NCBI GenBank assembly: GCA_016716565.1
Contig: JADJWC010000001.1
Location: 434,001 to 498,000, forward strand
DNA: 64,000 nt
Reading direction: 5' to 3'
Source: a bacterium
GTDB lineage: Bacteria; Bacteroidota; Ignavibacteria; Ignavibacteriales; Ignavibacteriaceae
The notes beneath the pieces were generated by a model that worked only from the letters and a program-made list of their open reading frames with translations, made no database searches and was not told the DNA's origin. A program made the translations under genes and the position numbers. Shown here piece after piece: positions 37,608 through 47,249 of this stretch; position 1 is the first letter of the stretch; every line of letters begins with the position of its first letter.

Positions 37608-37640
37608 CCCCCGCATCGGCGGGGGTTTTTTGTTTTTGAT
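37608..37640 (+). terminator. terminator of the TonB receptor gene
   Basis: CCCCCGC-ATCG-GCGGGGG followed by TTTTTTG and a further T-run. Confidence 0.9.
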
Positions 37641-37656
37641 TTAGTATACAAACAAA

Positions 37657-37680
37657 AAAGGCGTTCATTTGAACGCCTTT
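37657..37680 (-). terminator. terminator of the RRM gene
   Basis: AAAGGCGTTC-ATTT-GAACGCCTTT; on the minus strand the hairpin runs into TTTTTTGTTTG. Confidence 0.85.
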
Positions 37681-37705
37681 CAGAATTTATTATCGAATAG
37701 AATTT

Positions 37706-37957
37706 TTAGTTACGAGATTTAGCTTCATTAACTACGATATTTCTACCGCCTAATTCCGAATCATTCAAAGCCTTGATGGCTTTGTTAGCTTCGTCGGAAC
37801 TTCCCATCTCAACAAATCCGAATCCTCTTGATCTGCCGGTGGTGCGATCCATTACCACTTTAGCAGAAACAACGTTTCCGTGTGCTTCAAATGTTGACTT
37901 TAACTTGTCGTCGTTAACCGACCATGGGAGAGAACCCACAAATAACTTAGTACTCAC
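37706..37957 (-). CDS. RRM (RNA recognition motif) protein
   Basis: An 83-aa single RRM domain with RNP2 LFVGSLPW and RNP1 RGFGFVEM, the aromatic residues that stack on RNA bases. The start is GTG with GGAG at 7 bases. Such small glycine-poor RRM proteins are RNA chaperones, common in cyanobacteria and Bacteroidota and often induced by cold. Its leader holds two small hairpins that may regulate it. Confidence 0.9.
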   Translation of the reverse strand: MSTKLFVGSLPWSVNDDKLKSTFEAHGNVVSAKVVMDRTTGRSRGFGFVEMGSSDEANKAIKALNDSELGGRNIVVNEAKSRN

Positions 37958-37987
37958 TAGAACTCCAAAAAAATGTTAAATAAAAAA

Positions 37988-38028
37988 CTGGTCTATTACC
38001 AGAGGGTTCAAAACTATAGAAAATAGTT
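37988..38028 (-). promoter_or_regulatory. structured 5' leader of the RRM gene
   Basis: Two hairpins lie 30-70 bases before the GTG: CTGGT-CTATT-ACCAG (37988-38002) and AACTAT-AGAAA-ATAGTT (38012-38028). A structured leader in front of an RNA-binding protein gene may allow temperature or self control. No experiment-like evidence exists in the sequence. Confidence 0.35.
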
Positions 38029-38098
38029 GCTATTACCTAATTATTAATTCAGTCTTTGGACATTCTCTCCCTCAAAAAAAGTTATATTTTACGGTTCT

Positions 38099-39733
38099 TT
38101 ACATAACCCGCGAGGAGATAAGCTTAATATCCGCATGTTTCCATGCTTCGTTAAATCTCTTTTCAACTTCAACTGCCTCATCAGATTTGCCTTGTTTAAG
38201 CAAAGCCTGTTGAAGTCCAAACAATCCCCAGCCATTATCAGGAATTTCTTCAAGATTTTCTTTGTAAACTTTTTCTGCTTCAGCATACTTTCCGGCTTCA
38301 AGCAAAACTGCACCGAGGTTTTGTCTGCAAGGGTAAAACCATGTCGGTGGCTCATCATATCTTAACTGACTTTCATACTCAACAGCTTTTGTAAGATGAC
38401 TGATTGCTTTTTCATAATTTTTCTTTTTTGCTTCTAGTTCACCATTAGTAACTTCATAAGCAATTTTGACCAGTAGCCCTGCCGAGTTAATTCCCCAAAT
38501 GGATAATTCTTCAATGGATTTATTGTTAGTCAGCGGACTTAATTTTGTAATTTCATCGGATGCTTTATCAATTTCATCTTTTGCTATAAATGCCATTGCT
38601 CTTGCATAATGCCATACAGCCTGCATATAGGGTCTTTCATCTTGTGGTTGTGGGTAATCAAGAATCTCATCCCACTTTCCGAATGTTACATAAGCATAAA
38701 GAGGAATTGTTGCAAAGTGCTGAAGTGTCTGGTAACCGCAAACTTCCATCAAAGAATCCGGCGGTTTCTGCGAAGTTTTCAGTGCTGCGTCGATAGCTGT
38801 TTTACTGTCTCCTTCCAGAGTTGCAGTTGCCCAGAGAAAATGATAATTGTGCGGGTAATAGGAAATAGGATAAAACCCCTGCTGATTGCATTGGTTAATA
38901 TATTCCTCATCAGATTTCACTGCACGAATATTTGCAAGCGAGCCCTCGTGATATTTTCCTGTTCTTATATAGATATGCGCGGGCATATGAACCAGATGCC
39001 CAGCCCCAGGTGCAAGAAATCTGAGTTTGTCGGCACTTGACAAACCTCTATGCGGTTTCTTTGACGCCTCAACTGCGTGAATGTAAAGATGATTTGCACC
39101 ATGATGATCAGGATTTCTTTCAATAACACTTTCAAGCACAGCTAGCAGTTCCGGCGTCCACGGTTGTGCTGTTCCATCCTTCAACCAGTAATCCCATGGA
39201 TGACAATCCATAATTGATTCAGCAAACATTGTTGCAGCATCGAGGTCATCCGGGTATTTGCTGGAGAGATTTCGCATTGCATCTGAATAAGCCTGATCAA
39301 GAGGAGTTCTGTCTTCAAGCACTTCAGCAGAGTATCTTTCGGATAAAGCCATAACAAAATCTTTTTCTTTTTGTGTTTCGTTGTCCAGCAGCGAAATTGC
39401 TTTTTGAATTGCTTCGTGTGCCGTATGGACAACACCGGCATCCATTGGCAGATTTATATTTGGCCCAAGAACATAAGCCATTCCCCAATATGCCATTGCG
39501 CAATTTGAATCAAGTCTAGCGACCTCTTCAAAAGAACGGAAAGCTTCCTCGTGATTAAAACCATATGCAAGTATTACTCCCTGATCAAAATACTTTTGTG
39601 CAAGCTCAGAGCTGGTTGTTACTGGGAAATGAAGCGTTCCAAGATTATTGAATAACGGAGCCTTTCCTGTTTCTTCCTTATTACAGCTCAGGAAAAGCAC
39701 TGACACTAAAAAAAAGATTATGCTAATACGCAT
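38099..39733 (-). CDS. TPR-repeat lipoprotein
   Basis: A 544-aa protein. The signal ends in the lipobox LFLSCNKE (Cys17), so it is lipid-anchored. TPR-like repeats occur near the start (AYGFNHEEAFRSFEEVARLD) and at the end (AVLLEAGKYAEAEKVYKENL). The middle contains HHGANHLYIHAVEASKKPHR and VHMPAHIYIRTGKY, a His-rich pattern seen in a large family of exported TPR proteins. Probable scaffold; function unknown. Confidence 0.85.
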   Translation of the reverse strand: MRISIIFFLVSVLFLSCNKEETGKAPLFNNLGTLHFPVTTSSELAQKYFDQGVILAYGFNHEEAFRSFEEVARLDSNCAMAYWGMAYVLGPNINLPMDAGVVHTAHEAIQKAISLLDNETQKEKDFVMALSERYSAEVLEDRTPLDQAYSDAMRNLSSKYPDDLDAATMFAESIMDCHPWDYWLKDGTAQPWTPELLAVLESVIERNPDHHGANHLYIHAVEASKKPHRGLSSADKLRFLAPGAGHLVHMPAHIYIRTGKYHEGSLANIRAVKSDEEYINQCNQQGFYPISYYPHNYHFLWATATLEGDSKTAIDAALKTSQKPPDSLMEVCGYQTLQHFATIPLYAYVTFGKWDEILDYPQPQDERPYMQAVWHYARAMAFIAKDEIDKASDEITKLSPLTNNKSIEELSIWGINSAGLLVKIAYEVTNGELEAKKKNYEKAISHLTKAVEYESQLRYDEPPTWFYPCRQNLGAVLLEAGKYAEAEKVYKENLEEIPDNGWGLFGLQQALLKQGKSDEAVEVEKRFNEAWKHADIKLISSRVM

Positions 39734-39900
39734 AACTATACCTCCTTATAATTATGATTAAATTTAGCCGAGTATAAACTGTGAGATGAAGATTAAACTG
39801 AAACTCAAATCCAAATTAATTTCTTGATTGTCAAATAGCAACAATTTTTTGATGGGAATTGAACGTCTGTGATTCAGTTAACAATTTTATGTGAGATGCC

Positions 39901-40875
39901 CTAATCTTTTTTTATTACCATAATTGTAACATCATCAAAAGAAGATGAATTATTCAGAAATTGTTTCTGATCAGTTAGAATTTTGTTGATAATATTTTGT
40001 GGAGATTGTTCAGCCGAATGGATCAGTTGATTCTTCAATCTTTCATCTCCATACTCCGTTTCATTGAAGGATGCTTCAGTAAGCCCGTCAGTATATAAAA
40101 CAAGAGTATCACCTGAATGCATATTAAAATTTATGAGCTCATATTCAGACTGGTTAAATAAACCAACAGGAACACCAGTTGCATTCAGTGAAATAATTTC
40201 GTCTTTTCGGATGACAAGCGGTGGATTATGACCCGCAACACACAATTCAATGTTTCCATTCTGGTTAGCTTTGCCGAAAACCATCGTTGCATAATGCGTG
40301 AACATCGTACTTTCACAAAATAATCTGTTAGAACGTGTAACAATTTCATTTACCGGAAGATTGAAAGAAAGCAGACTTCTGATTAATGCATTAAGGTGTG
40401 ACATCATCAGCGATGCTGAAATTCCTTTTCCTGAAACATCACCAAGTGCAAATAGCAATGAGTCATCATTTGTCTTTATAAGATCACAAAAATCACCGCT
40501 GACCGTTCCTGCGGGACTGTAGTGATAACAAATCTCCCATCCGTTTGCTTTCAGGTTATTCTGCGGAAGAAGATTACGCTGAATTTTTATTGCCAGCTCG
40601 AGATCCTGCTCAAGTGCCTTGCGCTGAGGATGACTGAGATGATCAAGACAAACAGTTAATAATGGATCAGCAAGCAGTCTTTCAGGTTCAACCGGATCGT
40701 GACACACTTCGCAAAGACCATAGGACCCGTTATCAATTCTCTCGAGTGCAGCATCAACTTGTTGAAGAAGATTATAAAGTTTTGATGCGTCAGGAACATA
40801 TTTTATGTTTTCCTGAAGTCTTCCTCTTCTCTCAATTAAATGATTTTTTATCGATGGTATGTTTAAGCCAGTCAT
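39901..40875 (-). CDS. PP2C-type (SpoIIE) phosphatase fused to a DksA/TraR-like zinc finger
   Basis: A 324-aa protein from the ATG at 40875, with GGAGG 7 bases upstream. Residues 1-90 are a DksA/TraR-like part: a helical hairpin, then NGSYGLCEVCHDPVEPERLL and VCLDHLSHPQ, a C2-C-H zinc knuckle. Residues 100-324 are a SpoIIE-type serine phosphatase with metal-binding Asp in VSGDFCDL, GDVSGKG, YTDGLTE and SSFDDVTIMV. It probably controls an anti-sigma-factor antagonist or other partner switch, with the finger giving a target or sensor. Confidence 0.88.
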   Translation of the reverse strand: MTGLNIPSIKNHLIERRGRLQENIKYVPDASKLYNLLQQVDAALERIDNGSYGLCEVCHDPVEPERLLADPLLTVCLDHLSHPQRKALEQDLELAIKIQRNLLPQNNLKANGWEICYHYSPAGTVSGDFCDLIKTNDDSLLFALGDVSGKGISASLMMSHLNALIRSLLSFNLPVNEIVTRSNRLFCESTMFTHYATMVFGKANQNGNIELCVAGHNPPLVIRKDEIISLNATGVPVGLFNQSEYELINFNMHSGDTLVLYTDGLTEASFNETEYGDERLKNQLIHSAEQSPQNIINKILTDQKQFLNNSSSFDDVTIMVIKKD

Positions 40876-40981
40876 TAATAGCCTCCGAATTTTATACAAA
40901 TCGAATATAGACTAATTCTAATCTCAACACAATTAGCTAAAATAACCCATTGATTTAAATCACCAGCAGAAAGGTAGAATT

Positions 40982-41671
40982 TCAATTTAGTGCAAAATCG
41001 ACTGCGGCTTTTGCATGGATTTCAAGAGTATTAAAAACTGGCAGTCGAATATCTTCTTGTTTAATTAAAAGCGGAATTTCGGTACAACCCAAAACAATTC
41101 CCTGAGCTCCATTTTGTTCAAGCTCATCAATTATCCGTAGAAATTTTTCTTTTGTTTCATCCTTGAAAATTTCTATCAGGAGCTCACTCATTATTGCATT
41201 ATGAATAAATTCCCGCTCCGGTTTTTCAGGGATTATACTTTCTATTCCTTGTTCTTTCAGACGCTTGGTATAAAAATCCATTTCCATTGTAAATCTGGTT
41301 CCAAGCAATCCGATTGTGGAAATGTTATCCTTTTTTATTTCTCTTGCAGTTGCATCGGCGATATGAACTACCGGCACATTAATTTCTTTTTCTAAAGCTT
41401 CCACATATTGATGCAAAGTATTTGCACATAGTACAAGGCAATCAACGGAACATTTTTTGAGTTTATTTGCAGATTCAAGGACCAGTTTATAGACTCCAGC
41501 ATGATCATCAGATTTGTTCAACTTATCGATTTCAGCATAATTAAACGATGTCATAATTATCTTTGCTGAATTTAAACCACCAAGTCTTCTGTTAGTTTCC
41601 TGGTTGATTATACGGTAATATTCGAGAGTTGAAGTCCAGCCTGTTCCACCGATCAAACCGATTGTTTTCAT
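40982..41671 (-). CDS. aspartate/glutamate racemase family protein
   Basis: A 229-aa protein with two active-site cysteines in LVLCANTLHQY (near 82) and GIVLGCTEIPLLI (near 195) and the start MKTIGLIGGTGWTSTLEYYR. This is the two-Cys, cofactor-free amino-acid racemase fold (aspartate racemase group). Single gene; likely makes D-aspartate or acts on a related hydantoin-type substrate. Confidence 0.88.
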   Translation of the reverse strand: MKTIGLIGGTGWTSTLEYYRIINQETNRRLGGLNSAKIIMTSFNYAEIDKLNKSDDHAGVYKLVLESANKLKKCSVDCLVLCANTLHQYVEALEKEINVPVVHIADATAREIKKDNISTIGLLGTRFTMEMDFYTKRLKEQGIESIIPEKPEREFIHNAIMSELLIEIFKDETKEKFLRIIDELEQNGAQGIVLGCTEIPLLIKQEDIRLPVFNTLEIHAKAAVDFALN

Positions 41672-41742
41672 AGAAAATTGTTTGTGATGAAAAATGAATA
41701 AATAATTTATAAGTTACGGTCAAAATTAAAAGGAGTTTTATT

Positions 41743-42258
41743 ATGAAAACAATAATTGTAGTCATTTCATTTTTCCTTTCATCATTTATTTTAGGTCAGG
41801 AATCTGGCAGAGTTTCAATTACCGGAGATGCTGATCTGGATAATTTTGTTGCAGAGATTAATACCAAAGCAACAGATGATTATGATGGCTTTAAGAAAGA
41901 TATGAACATTAAATTTGAAATGTCATCGACTGAAGTTGACAGATATGTTAAACAGGAAAAGATAAATCCTGGTGATTTGTACTATGGTAGCTCACTTTCC
42001 CGTGAAATTAATAAGCCGATTTCGGATGTAATGAAAAGCTACAAAAAAAATAAAGCCTGGGGTAAAGTTGCTCAGGATTTTGGTATCAAGCCGGGATCAG
42101 AACAATTTCATAATTTCAAAAGCCATACCTTGAAGGGTAAAAATCCAGACGCAGGAAATAATTCTAAAGATGTAAATAAGAATCAGAATAAAATTCAAAA
42201 ACAGAACAAGAATAACTCCGATAATAGTCAGGAAAATATTAACAAGGGCAAAAAGTAA
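41743..42258 (+). CDS. exported hypothetical protein with Asn/Lys-rich tail
   Basis: A 171-aa protein with a signal peptide (MKTIIVVISFFLSSFILGQE), a soluble centre (ADLDNFVAEINTKATDDY) and a low-complexity C-terminal third made mainly of Asn, Lys and Gln. AAAGGAG ribosome-binding site. The tail looks unstructured. Function unknown. Confidence 0.7.
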   Translation: MKTIIVVISFFLSSFILGQESGRVSITGDADLDNFVAEINTKATDDYDGFKKDMNIKFEMSSTEVDRYVKQEKINPGDLYYGSSLSREINKPISDVMKSYKKNKAWGKVAQDFGIKPGSEQFHNFKSHTLKGKNPDAGNNSKDVNKNQNKIQKQNKNNSDNSQENINKGKK

Positions 42259-42267
42259 AAATTTCTG

Positions 42268-42432
42268 TTACATTATCGGCTGGAATGCGAAAAAATCACC
42301 CAGATAGTATGGCCAAAGCAATAATGCCAGTAATCCTTTAAAGAAACTTAATTTTAGAAATCCAATTGTAAAGAGCCAGCCGATAAACCAAATTGGTCCC
42401 ATTATACCTGCTACTTCAACTTTTCTACTCAT
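42268..42432 (-). CDS. 54-aa small membrane protein
   Basis: ATG at 42432 with AAAGGA upstream. The sequence starts MSRKVEVAGIMGPIWFIGWL and continues with a second hydrophobic stretch FFKGLLALLLWPYYLG. The stop is 9 bases from the stop of the convergent gene. Its clear ribosome-binding site and membrane composition support it. Function unknown. Confidence 0.6.
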   Translation of the reverse strand: MSRKVEVAGIMGPIWFIGWLFTIGFLKLSFFKGLLALLLWPYYLGDFFAFQPIM

Positions 42433-42569
42433 GACTTTTTCCTTTCAGATTTAATGATAAAAGTGTGCGGTCAAAATTAAAAAAATTAATTTAAGATATT
42501 CGTGATTAATACAATATTTACTAAATTGAATTTTACTAACTAATAATATCTTAAACTTAAGGAGGAATA

Positions 42570-43019
42570 ATGGGAAGGAAGATAATCGGAGTAATTGTTG
42601 GATATGTCGCAATGGCTACGTTTGTATTTATCTCTTTTACAATTCTGTATATGATTCTTGGACCAGAAGGCTCATTTCAACCTGGAACATATCAGGTCTC
42701 CGCAATCTGGCTTGTGTTGAGTCTGGTTCTTGGATTGTTTGCTGCAATAATTGGTGGTCTGGTCTGTGTGCTTATTGCGAAAGATAAGAGTGCTGCACTA
42801 TGGCTTGCCGGGCTGGTTCTTGTACTCGGATTAGTTCTTGCAATTCCACAGTTTGGTATATCGGAAGAAGAGATGAATAAAATTCGCGAAGGTAATGTCG
42901 ATAATATGGAAGCTATGCAAAATGCAAAGCAGCCGCCATTAACATTAATTCTTAATCCAATTATTGGAGCGGTTGGTGTTATCGCAGGATCCAGGTTGAA
43001 AAAGGTGAAGCAGGCGTAG
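42570..43019 (+). CDS. four-helix membrane protein
   Basis: A 149-aa protein with hydrophobic segments at about 5-30, 45-70, 76-92 and 125-142. AAGGAGG ribosome-binding site. The family appears often in Bacteroidota as an unknown integral membrane protein. No enzymatic motif is visible. Confidence 0.65.
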   Translation: MGRKIIGVIVGYVAMATFVFISFTILYMILGPEGSFQPGTYQVSAIWLVLSLVLGLFAAIIGGLVCVLIAKDKSAALWLAGLVLVLGLVLAIPQFGISEEEMNKIREGNVDNMEAMQNAKQPPLTLILNPIIGAVGVIAGSRLKKVKQA

Positions 43020-43029
43020 TAAGAAATTA

Positions 43030-43485
43030 TTAATTAATAATTTTCTCAAAGCATCTGCTGTCCGGATCATCGGCGTGGCTACCATAACATTTAATCGGGG
43101 TGTAACCGAAGGTTCTGTAAAGATTCATAGCTTCAGGCTGCTTTAAACCTGTTTCAAGAATTAATCTTTGATAATGAAGCTCTTTAGCATGTTGCTCAAG
43201 TTTGGTCAATATGGACTTCGAAATTCCCAGGCCGCGGGAATCTTTTTTTACATACATTCTTTTTATTTCGGCTGTTGTCTCATCGAAATGCTTTAGTGCA
43301 CCACAGGCAACAGCAGAGTCTCTTTCATTGTAAGCCACGAAAAAAACCAGCATTTCTTTGTTTTCTTCATAAAAGCTTTCAATTACTCCTTTTCCATAAA
43401 ATTGTTCGAGCTCATTATGCAGTTCATCCGAAAGAAGTGTTACCTCCTTCGATGTGGGTTTTGCAGTTTTGAATTTGATATTCAT
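43030..43485 (-). CDS. GNAT-family N-acetyltransferase
   Basis: About 151 aa from the ATG at 43485 (MNIKFKTAKPTSKEV). KRMYVKKDSRGLGISKSILT holds the acetyl-CoA pyrophosphate loop (RxxGxG/A), and LETGLKQPEAMNLYRTFGY the end of the fold. It acetylates an amino group on an unknown substrate. It follows the amidase by 7 bases on the same strand and may be co-transcribed. Confidence 0.88.
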   Translation of the reverse strand: MNIKFKTAKPTSKEVTLLSDELHNELEQFYGKGVIESFYEENKEMLVFFVAYNERDSAVACGALKHFDETTAEIKRMYVKKDSRGLGISKSILTKLEQHAKELHYQRLILETGLKQPEAMNLYRTFGYTPIKCYGSHADDPDSRCFEKIIN

Positions 43486-43492
43486 CAGCAGT

Positions 43493-45142
43493 TTATTTAA
43501 GAAAATTTTCCGGATGCTTTTTATGAAAGTCTGTTGCATCCTGATATTTTTTTGCGAATGCAATTAATCTGCCTTCATCAAATAATCTTCCAATGAAGGT
43601 AATGCTTGTGGGGGTTCCATTTTCTGAAAACCCATTTGGCAATACAACACAGGGATGTCCTGTCAAATTTGTGAGTAGTAGATTATCACCTTCCCAGGAT
43701 GGGGCAACATATAAATCGATTTTTTCCATAAGTTCCTGCATTTGCTGTATGAGAAGAAAACGGATTCTGTTTGCATTGATGTATTCAACGGCAGGAATGA
43801 ATCGTGAAGCCCTAAAAACATTTGGCCAGGCATTTTTTATTTGTCTTACTAAAAGATCATCCCTGTTGCTGCGGGTAAGTTCATCAAAAGCGGCACCTGC
43901 TTCTGCTGAAAGAATAATTGAAAGATCATTTAGAGGAATTTCAGGCAGTTCAATTGGAATCAATTCAGCACCAAGTTCTTTTAGCTTTGCAAGTGTAACA
44001 GAATCCTGTGAATGAAAATCGTATTGCTTTTCAAAATCATTCTTTAAATAACCGATTTTTAATTTGCTGAAATCCATTTCCGGTTCGTAATTGAAAAGAA
44101 TATCGTATAAAGTTTGATCAGTACCATCAGGACCAATAATTGCATCGAACACAATCACAAGGTCTTCAGTAGTTCTACAAATCGGTCCAATCTTGTCCAT
44201 ACTCCAGCTTAAAGCCATAGCACCTGCTCGGCTGACTCTTCCGTAAGTTGGACGAAGACCAGTTGTTCCGCACACTGTTGATGGAGATACAATTGATCCC
44301 CAGGTTTCAGTTCCAATAGCAAAGGGGAGAAGCCCGGCAGAAACAGCCGAAGCAGAACCAGCTGATGAACCGCTTGAACCTTTTGTTGTATCCCAGGGAT
44401 TTCTGGTCATACCGCCGAACCAGACATCACCCCATGCGAGTTCACCCATTGTTAACTTTGCACAAAGAACCGCACCTGCCTCTTCAAGTTTTTGTATTAC
44501 CGTTGCATCTTTATTTATTATTTGGTCTTTATATGGAACAGATCCCCAGGTAGTTCTATATTCTCTTGTTGCTAAAAGATCTTTTGCACCGAATGGAATT
44601 CCGTGAAGCATTCCGCGGTATTTACCTTCAGCAATTTCATCGTCCAATAATTTTGCTTGCTTTAGTGCTCTTTCTTCAGTTAAAGAAATTACACAATGAA
44701 GCTCGGGATCATATTTCTTTAGTCGATTAAGAAAAAATTTTGTTAGCTCGGTCGAGGTAATTTGTTTTGTCCTGATCAACTCGGCAAGTTCACCGATTGA
44801 GTAAAATGCAAGATCACGTTCATCTTCGGGCAATTTAGCATATGAATAATCGCTCAACTTTATAGGTGATTGCTCTTCAGGAAATTTGAAATCCACAGGA
44901 ATCGGATTAAATAGTATTGCAGGCGGAATGCTGTTTTCAAGATTAAATTTGTGAATGCTTTCATAATTCACTAATTGTTCATTTAATGTGGTTTGCATAG
45001 AGTCTCTCTCAGCATCAGTAAACTCAAGTCCGATTATCTTTTCAGCATTTTCAATATTTTCTTTCGATATCGTTTGTGGGAAGATTATTGAATTTATAGA
45101 AGTGAGAATCAAAAAAGTAAGGAGTATTAATATTTTGTGCAT
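43493..45142 (-). CDS. exported amidase-signature enzyme
   Basis: A 549-aa protein with a signal peptide (MHKILILLTFLILTSINSII). The amidase signature is complete: GIPFGAKDLLA has the catalytic Lys, and TTKGSSGSSAGSASAVSAG has the cis-Ser and the nucleophile Ser region. It hydrolyses an amide outside the cytoplasm. Unlike GatA there is no companion subunit, so it is not the tRNA amidotransferase. Substrate unknown. Confidence 0.9.
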   Translation of the reverse strand: MHKILILLTFLILTSINSIIFPQTISKENIENAEKIIGLEFTDAERDSMQTTLNEQLVNYESIHKFNLENSIPPAILFNPIPVDFKFPEEQSPIKLSDYSYAKLPEDERDLAFYSIGELAELIRTKQITSTELTKFFLNRLKKYDPELHCVISLTEERALKQAKLLDDEIAEGKYRGMLHGIPFGAKDLLATREYRTTWGSVPYKDQIINKDATVIQKLEEAGAVLCAKLTMGELAWGDVWFGGMTRNPWDTTKGSSGSSAGSASAVSAGLLPFAIGTETWGSIVSPSTVCGTTGLRPTYGRVSRAGAMALSWSMDKIGPICRTTEDLVIVFDAIIGPDGTDQTLYDILFNYEPEMDFSKLKIGYLKNDFEKQYDFHSQDSVTLAKLKELGAELIPIELPEIPLNDLSIILSAEAGAAFDELTRSNRDDLLVRQIKNAWPNVFRASRFIPAVEYINANRIRFLLIQQMQELMEKIDLYVAPSWEGDNLLLTNLTGHPCVVLPNGFSENGTPTSITFIGRLFDEGRLIAFAKKYQDATDFHKKHPENFLK

Positions 45143-45165
45143 AATTTCACCTTTTGCATACTTGA

Positions 45166-45960
45166 TTATAAAAGTTCTATTTTATCTCCAACTCTAATCT
45201 GTCCCATCGAATCGCAGACCAAATTCATCCCGAACAGAACCTTATTATTAAAATTTCTGAACTTTGATAATGTTAAAAGCGGTTCTTTAAATCTTTCTGC
45301 AGTCTCTTGATCGGTCGTTGTAATTACACATCGTGCACATGGTTTAACAGCTTCAAAAATCACATTACCGATTTTAAACTTTCCCCAGTTATCTTCTTCA
45401 AATGATTCTCCACCGGTAAAAACAAAATTTGTGCGAAACCTGTTCATTGGAATTGGTTTTTCCATTCTTGAATTTAAATCATCAAGTGATGATTGACCTA
45501 TTATCATAAAAGGATAACCATCAGCAAAGCTTACAATTTTATTCTTTGCATAAGATTCGTCAACTACTCGTTTTGTTGATTCCGGCATTTTTACAAGATG
45601 GCATTTAATACCAAGTAATTCAGAGAACCAATTATCAATCAGTGAGTTATAAAATTCTCCAGTCACAGTATCATCCCAAATAACAACTTTATCTTTTTTT
45701 GAATGATCAAAATTAAATGGTACAAGCAGCGTTTCAGTCAGTTTATCTTTATGTTGAAGTTGCAATCCGTCTTCAAGAACAGAAACTTTTATCAAAGCCA
45801 TTTCAGGGAAATCACGTTGAGTAAAAAATGTGTTCATTTCATCAACCAAAACCCATCTGCGGTCGTATTTCAAACCTCTTTCCTCGACTTCAGCCGATTG
45901 CAGACTGATTCCACCAAGGGATTTAATGGGATAAATATTTATTTCTGTAAGTGTAAGCAT
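45166..45960 (-). CDS. MOSC-domain protein (molybdenum cofactor sulfurase-like)
   Basis: A 264-aa protein with an N-terminal MOSC beta-barrel (IYPIKSLGGISLQSAEVEER) and a MOSC core with KPCARCVITTTD, whose Cys is the conserved Mo-cofactor ligand of the mARC-like branch. PMNRFRTNFVFTGG is the usual motif before it. It may use molybdenum cofactor to reduce N-hydroxylated compounds. The length fits the family. Confidence 0.88.
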   Translation of the reverse strand: MLTLTEINIYPIKSLGGISLQSAEVEERGLKYDRRWVLVDEMNTFFTQRDFPEMALIKVSVLEDGLQLQHKDKLTETLLVPFNFDHSKKDKVVIWDDTVTGEFYNSLIDNWFSELLGIKCHLVKMPESTKRVVDESYAKNKIVSFADGYPFMIIGQSSLDDLNSRMEKPIPMNRFRTNFVFTGGESFEEDNWGKFKIGNVIFEAVKPCARCVITTTDQETAERFKEPLLTLSKFRNFNNKVLFGMNLVCDSMGQIRVGDKIELL

Positions 45961-45970
45961 AAAAGCAGAT

Positions 45971-47197
45971 TTATTTTCTAATTAAGTTAATTAAAGTTAT
46001 TTCCGGAGTAGAATTATATCTTATTGGAGCCAACGACATTCCTAATCCTCTGTTAATGATCATCAACATGTCTCCAAACCAGAAATCCCCACGGATATAA
46101 TTAGTTTCTATCATAGTTGGAGTAAGCTGAATAAAAGGGAACACAAGCGTAATTTGTCCACCGTGAGTATGACCTGCAAGAAATAAATTAAAATTGTTTT
46201 TCCTGGCAGTTTCAATAAGTTCAGGCTGCGGCTGATGCGTTAGGAAAATCTTGAAATTGCCAACGTTGTTTTTTGAAAGGCTATCAAGAATTGTTTTCGG
46301 AACATCTTCAACGTATGTAGCCGTGATAAATGTAATGGCAATTTCAGCACTATCGACACTTATAATTCTAATGTCGTTATCAATCATTTCAACACCATTA
46401 TAATTCAAAGCTGATTTTACTTCACGCAGACTTTTTTCATAATCATTTCTGTATGCCCAGTTATCGTGGTCGCCAACGCAGGAGTAAACTCCATACTTGG
46501 ATTTAAGTTTTCCAACCTCTCGGGCACTGAGTTGAATATAATCAGGACCGGTAGTAATTAAATCACCTGAAATCAAAATCAAATCCGGATTAAGCGAGTT
46601 TATTTTGTTGATATAATTGCCGAGTCTTTTCTCATCGGTAAAATGATCTGCCTGGATATCTGAAATAAATACCAGCCTAAAGTTTTCGAGAGAAGGGACA
46701 AGATTTTCTTTTTTGTATTCTACAGTTCTAACGGAAACGGAGTTATAGTCATAAATAATTCTTATCGGCACGTAGAATAAAAAGAATCCGATTATAAGAA
46801 ATAAAAGTGCCGAATGAATACGGTTGGTGCCAAGTCTGTTTGCTCTGAATACAAACATTGCTAACAGTTTTAGTATATCCAGCGGTATGAAAAACACAGA
46901 ACATTGAATCATCAAAAGAAAGTTTATCCAGAAAGGATAGATCAGAAAGTAATCAATAATTTTATTTTCCGGAGAACTTAAGTAAGATCCTGTGATTGCA
47001 AAGTATGTGAAAATAAAAAGCAAGACCAACGGATAGAGATTAACCCAGATGAGATAAATTCTTCTTATCAGGTGAAACTTATTCTCATAAAACTTCGGGA
47101 AAAAATGTTTTAGGGCGAGGTTTAATCGTTTAACAAAGTAAAATTCTACAATTAATAGTATCGATATACCAATCAGAAGGCGAAGGATTATCCACAT
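45971..47197 (-). CDS. membrane metallophosphoesterase
   Basis: A 408-aa protein with four or five N-terminal membrane helices and a calcineurin-like domain. Its motifs are FISDIQADHFTDE, LISGDLITTG, CVGDHDNWAY (GDHD instead of GNHD) and LAGHTHGGQI. The active site is probably on the membrane surface. The variant GDHD and DIQ (for DxH) residues occur in related membrane members. It lies 10 bases behind the MOSC gene. Confidence 0.85.
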   Translation of the reverse strand: MWIILRLLIGISILLIVEFYFVKRLNLALKHFFPKFYENKFHLIRRIYLIWVNLYPLVLLFIFTYFAITGSYLSSPENKIIDYFLIYPFWINFLLMIQCSVFFIPLDILKLLAMFVFRANRLGTNRIHSALLFLIIGFFLFYVPIRIIYDYNSVSVRTVEYKKENLVPSLENFRLVFISDIQADHFTDEKRLGNYINKINSLNPDLILISGDLITTGPDYIQLSAREVGKLKSKYGVYSCVGDHDNWAYRNDYEKSLREVKSALNYNGVEMIDNDIRIISVDSAEIAITFITATYVEDVPKTILDSLSKNNVGNFKIFLTHQPQPELIETARKNNFNLFLAGHTHGGQITLVFPFIQLTPTMIETNYIRGDFWFGDMLMIINRGLGMSLAPIRYNSTPEITLINLIRK

Positions 47198-47249
47198 ATA
47201 GAGTGATTTCAGAAAATTATGATTAAGTATTTAAACAAAAATACATCAA

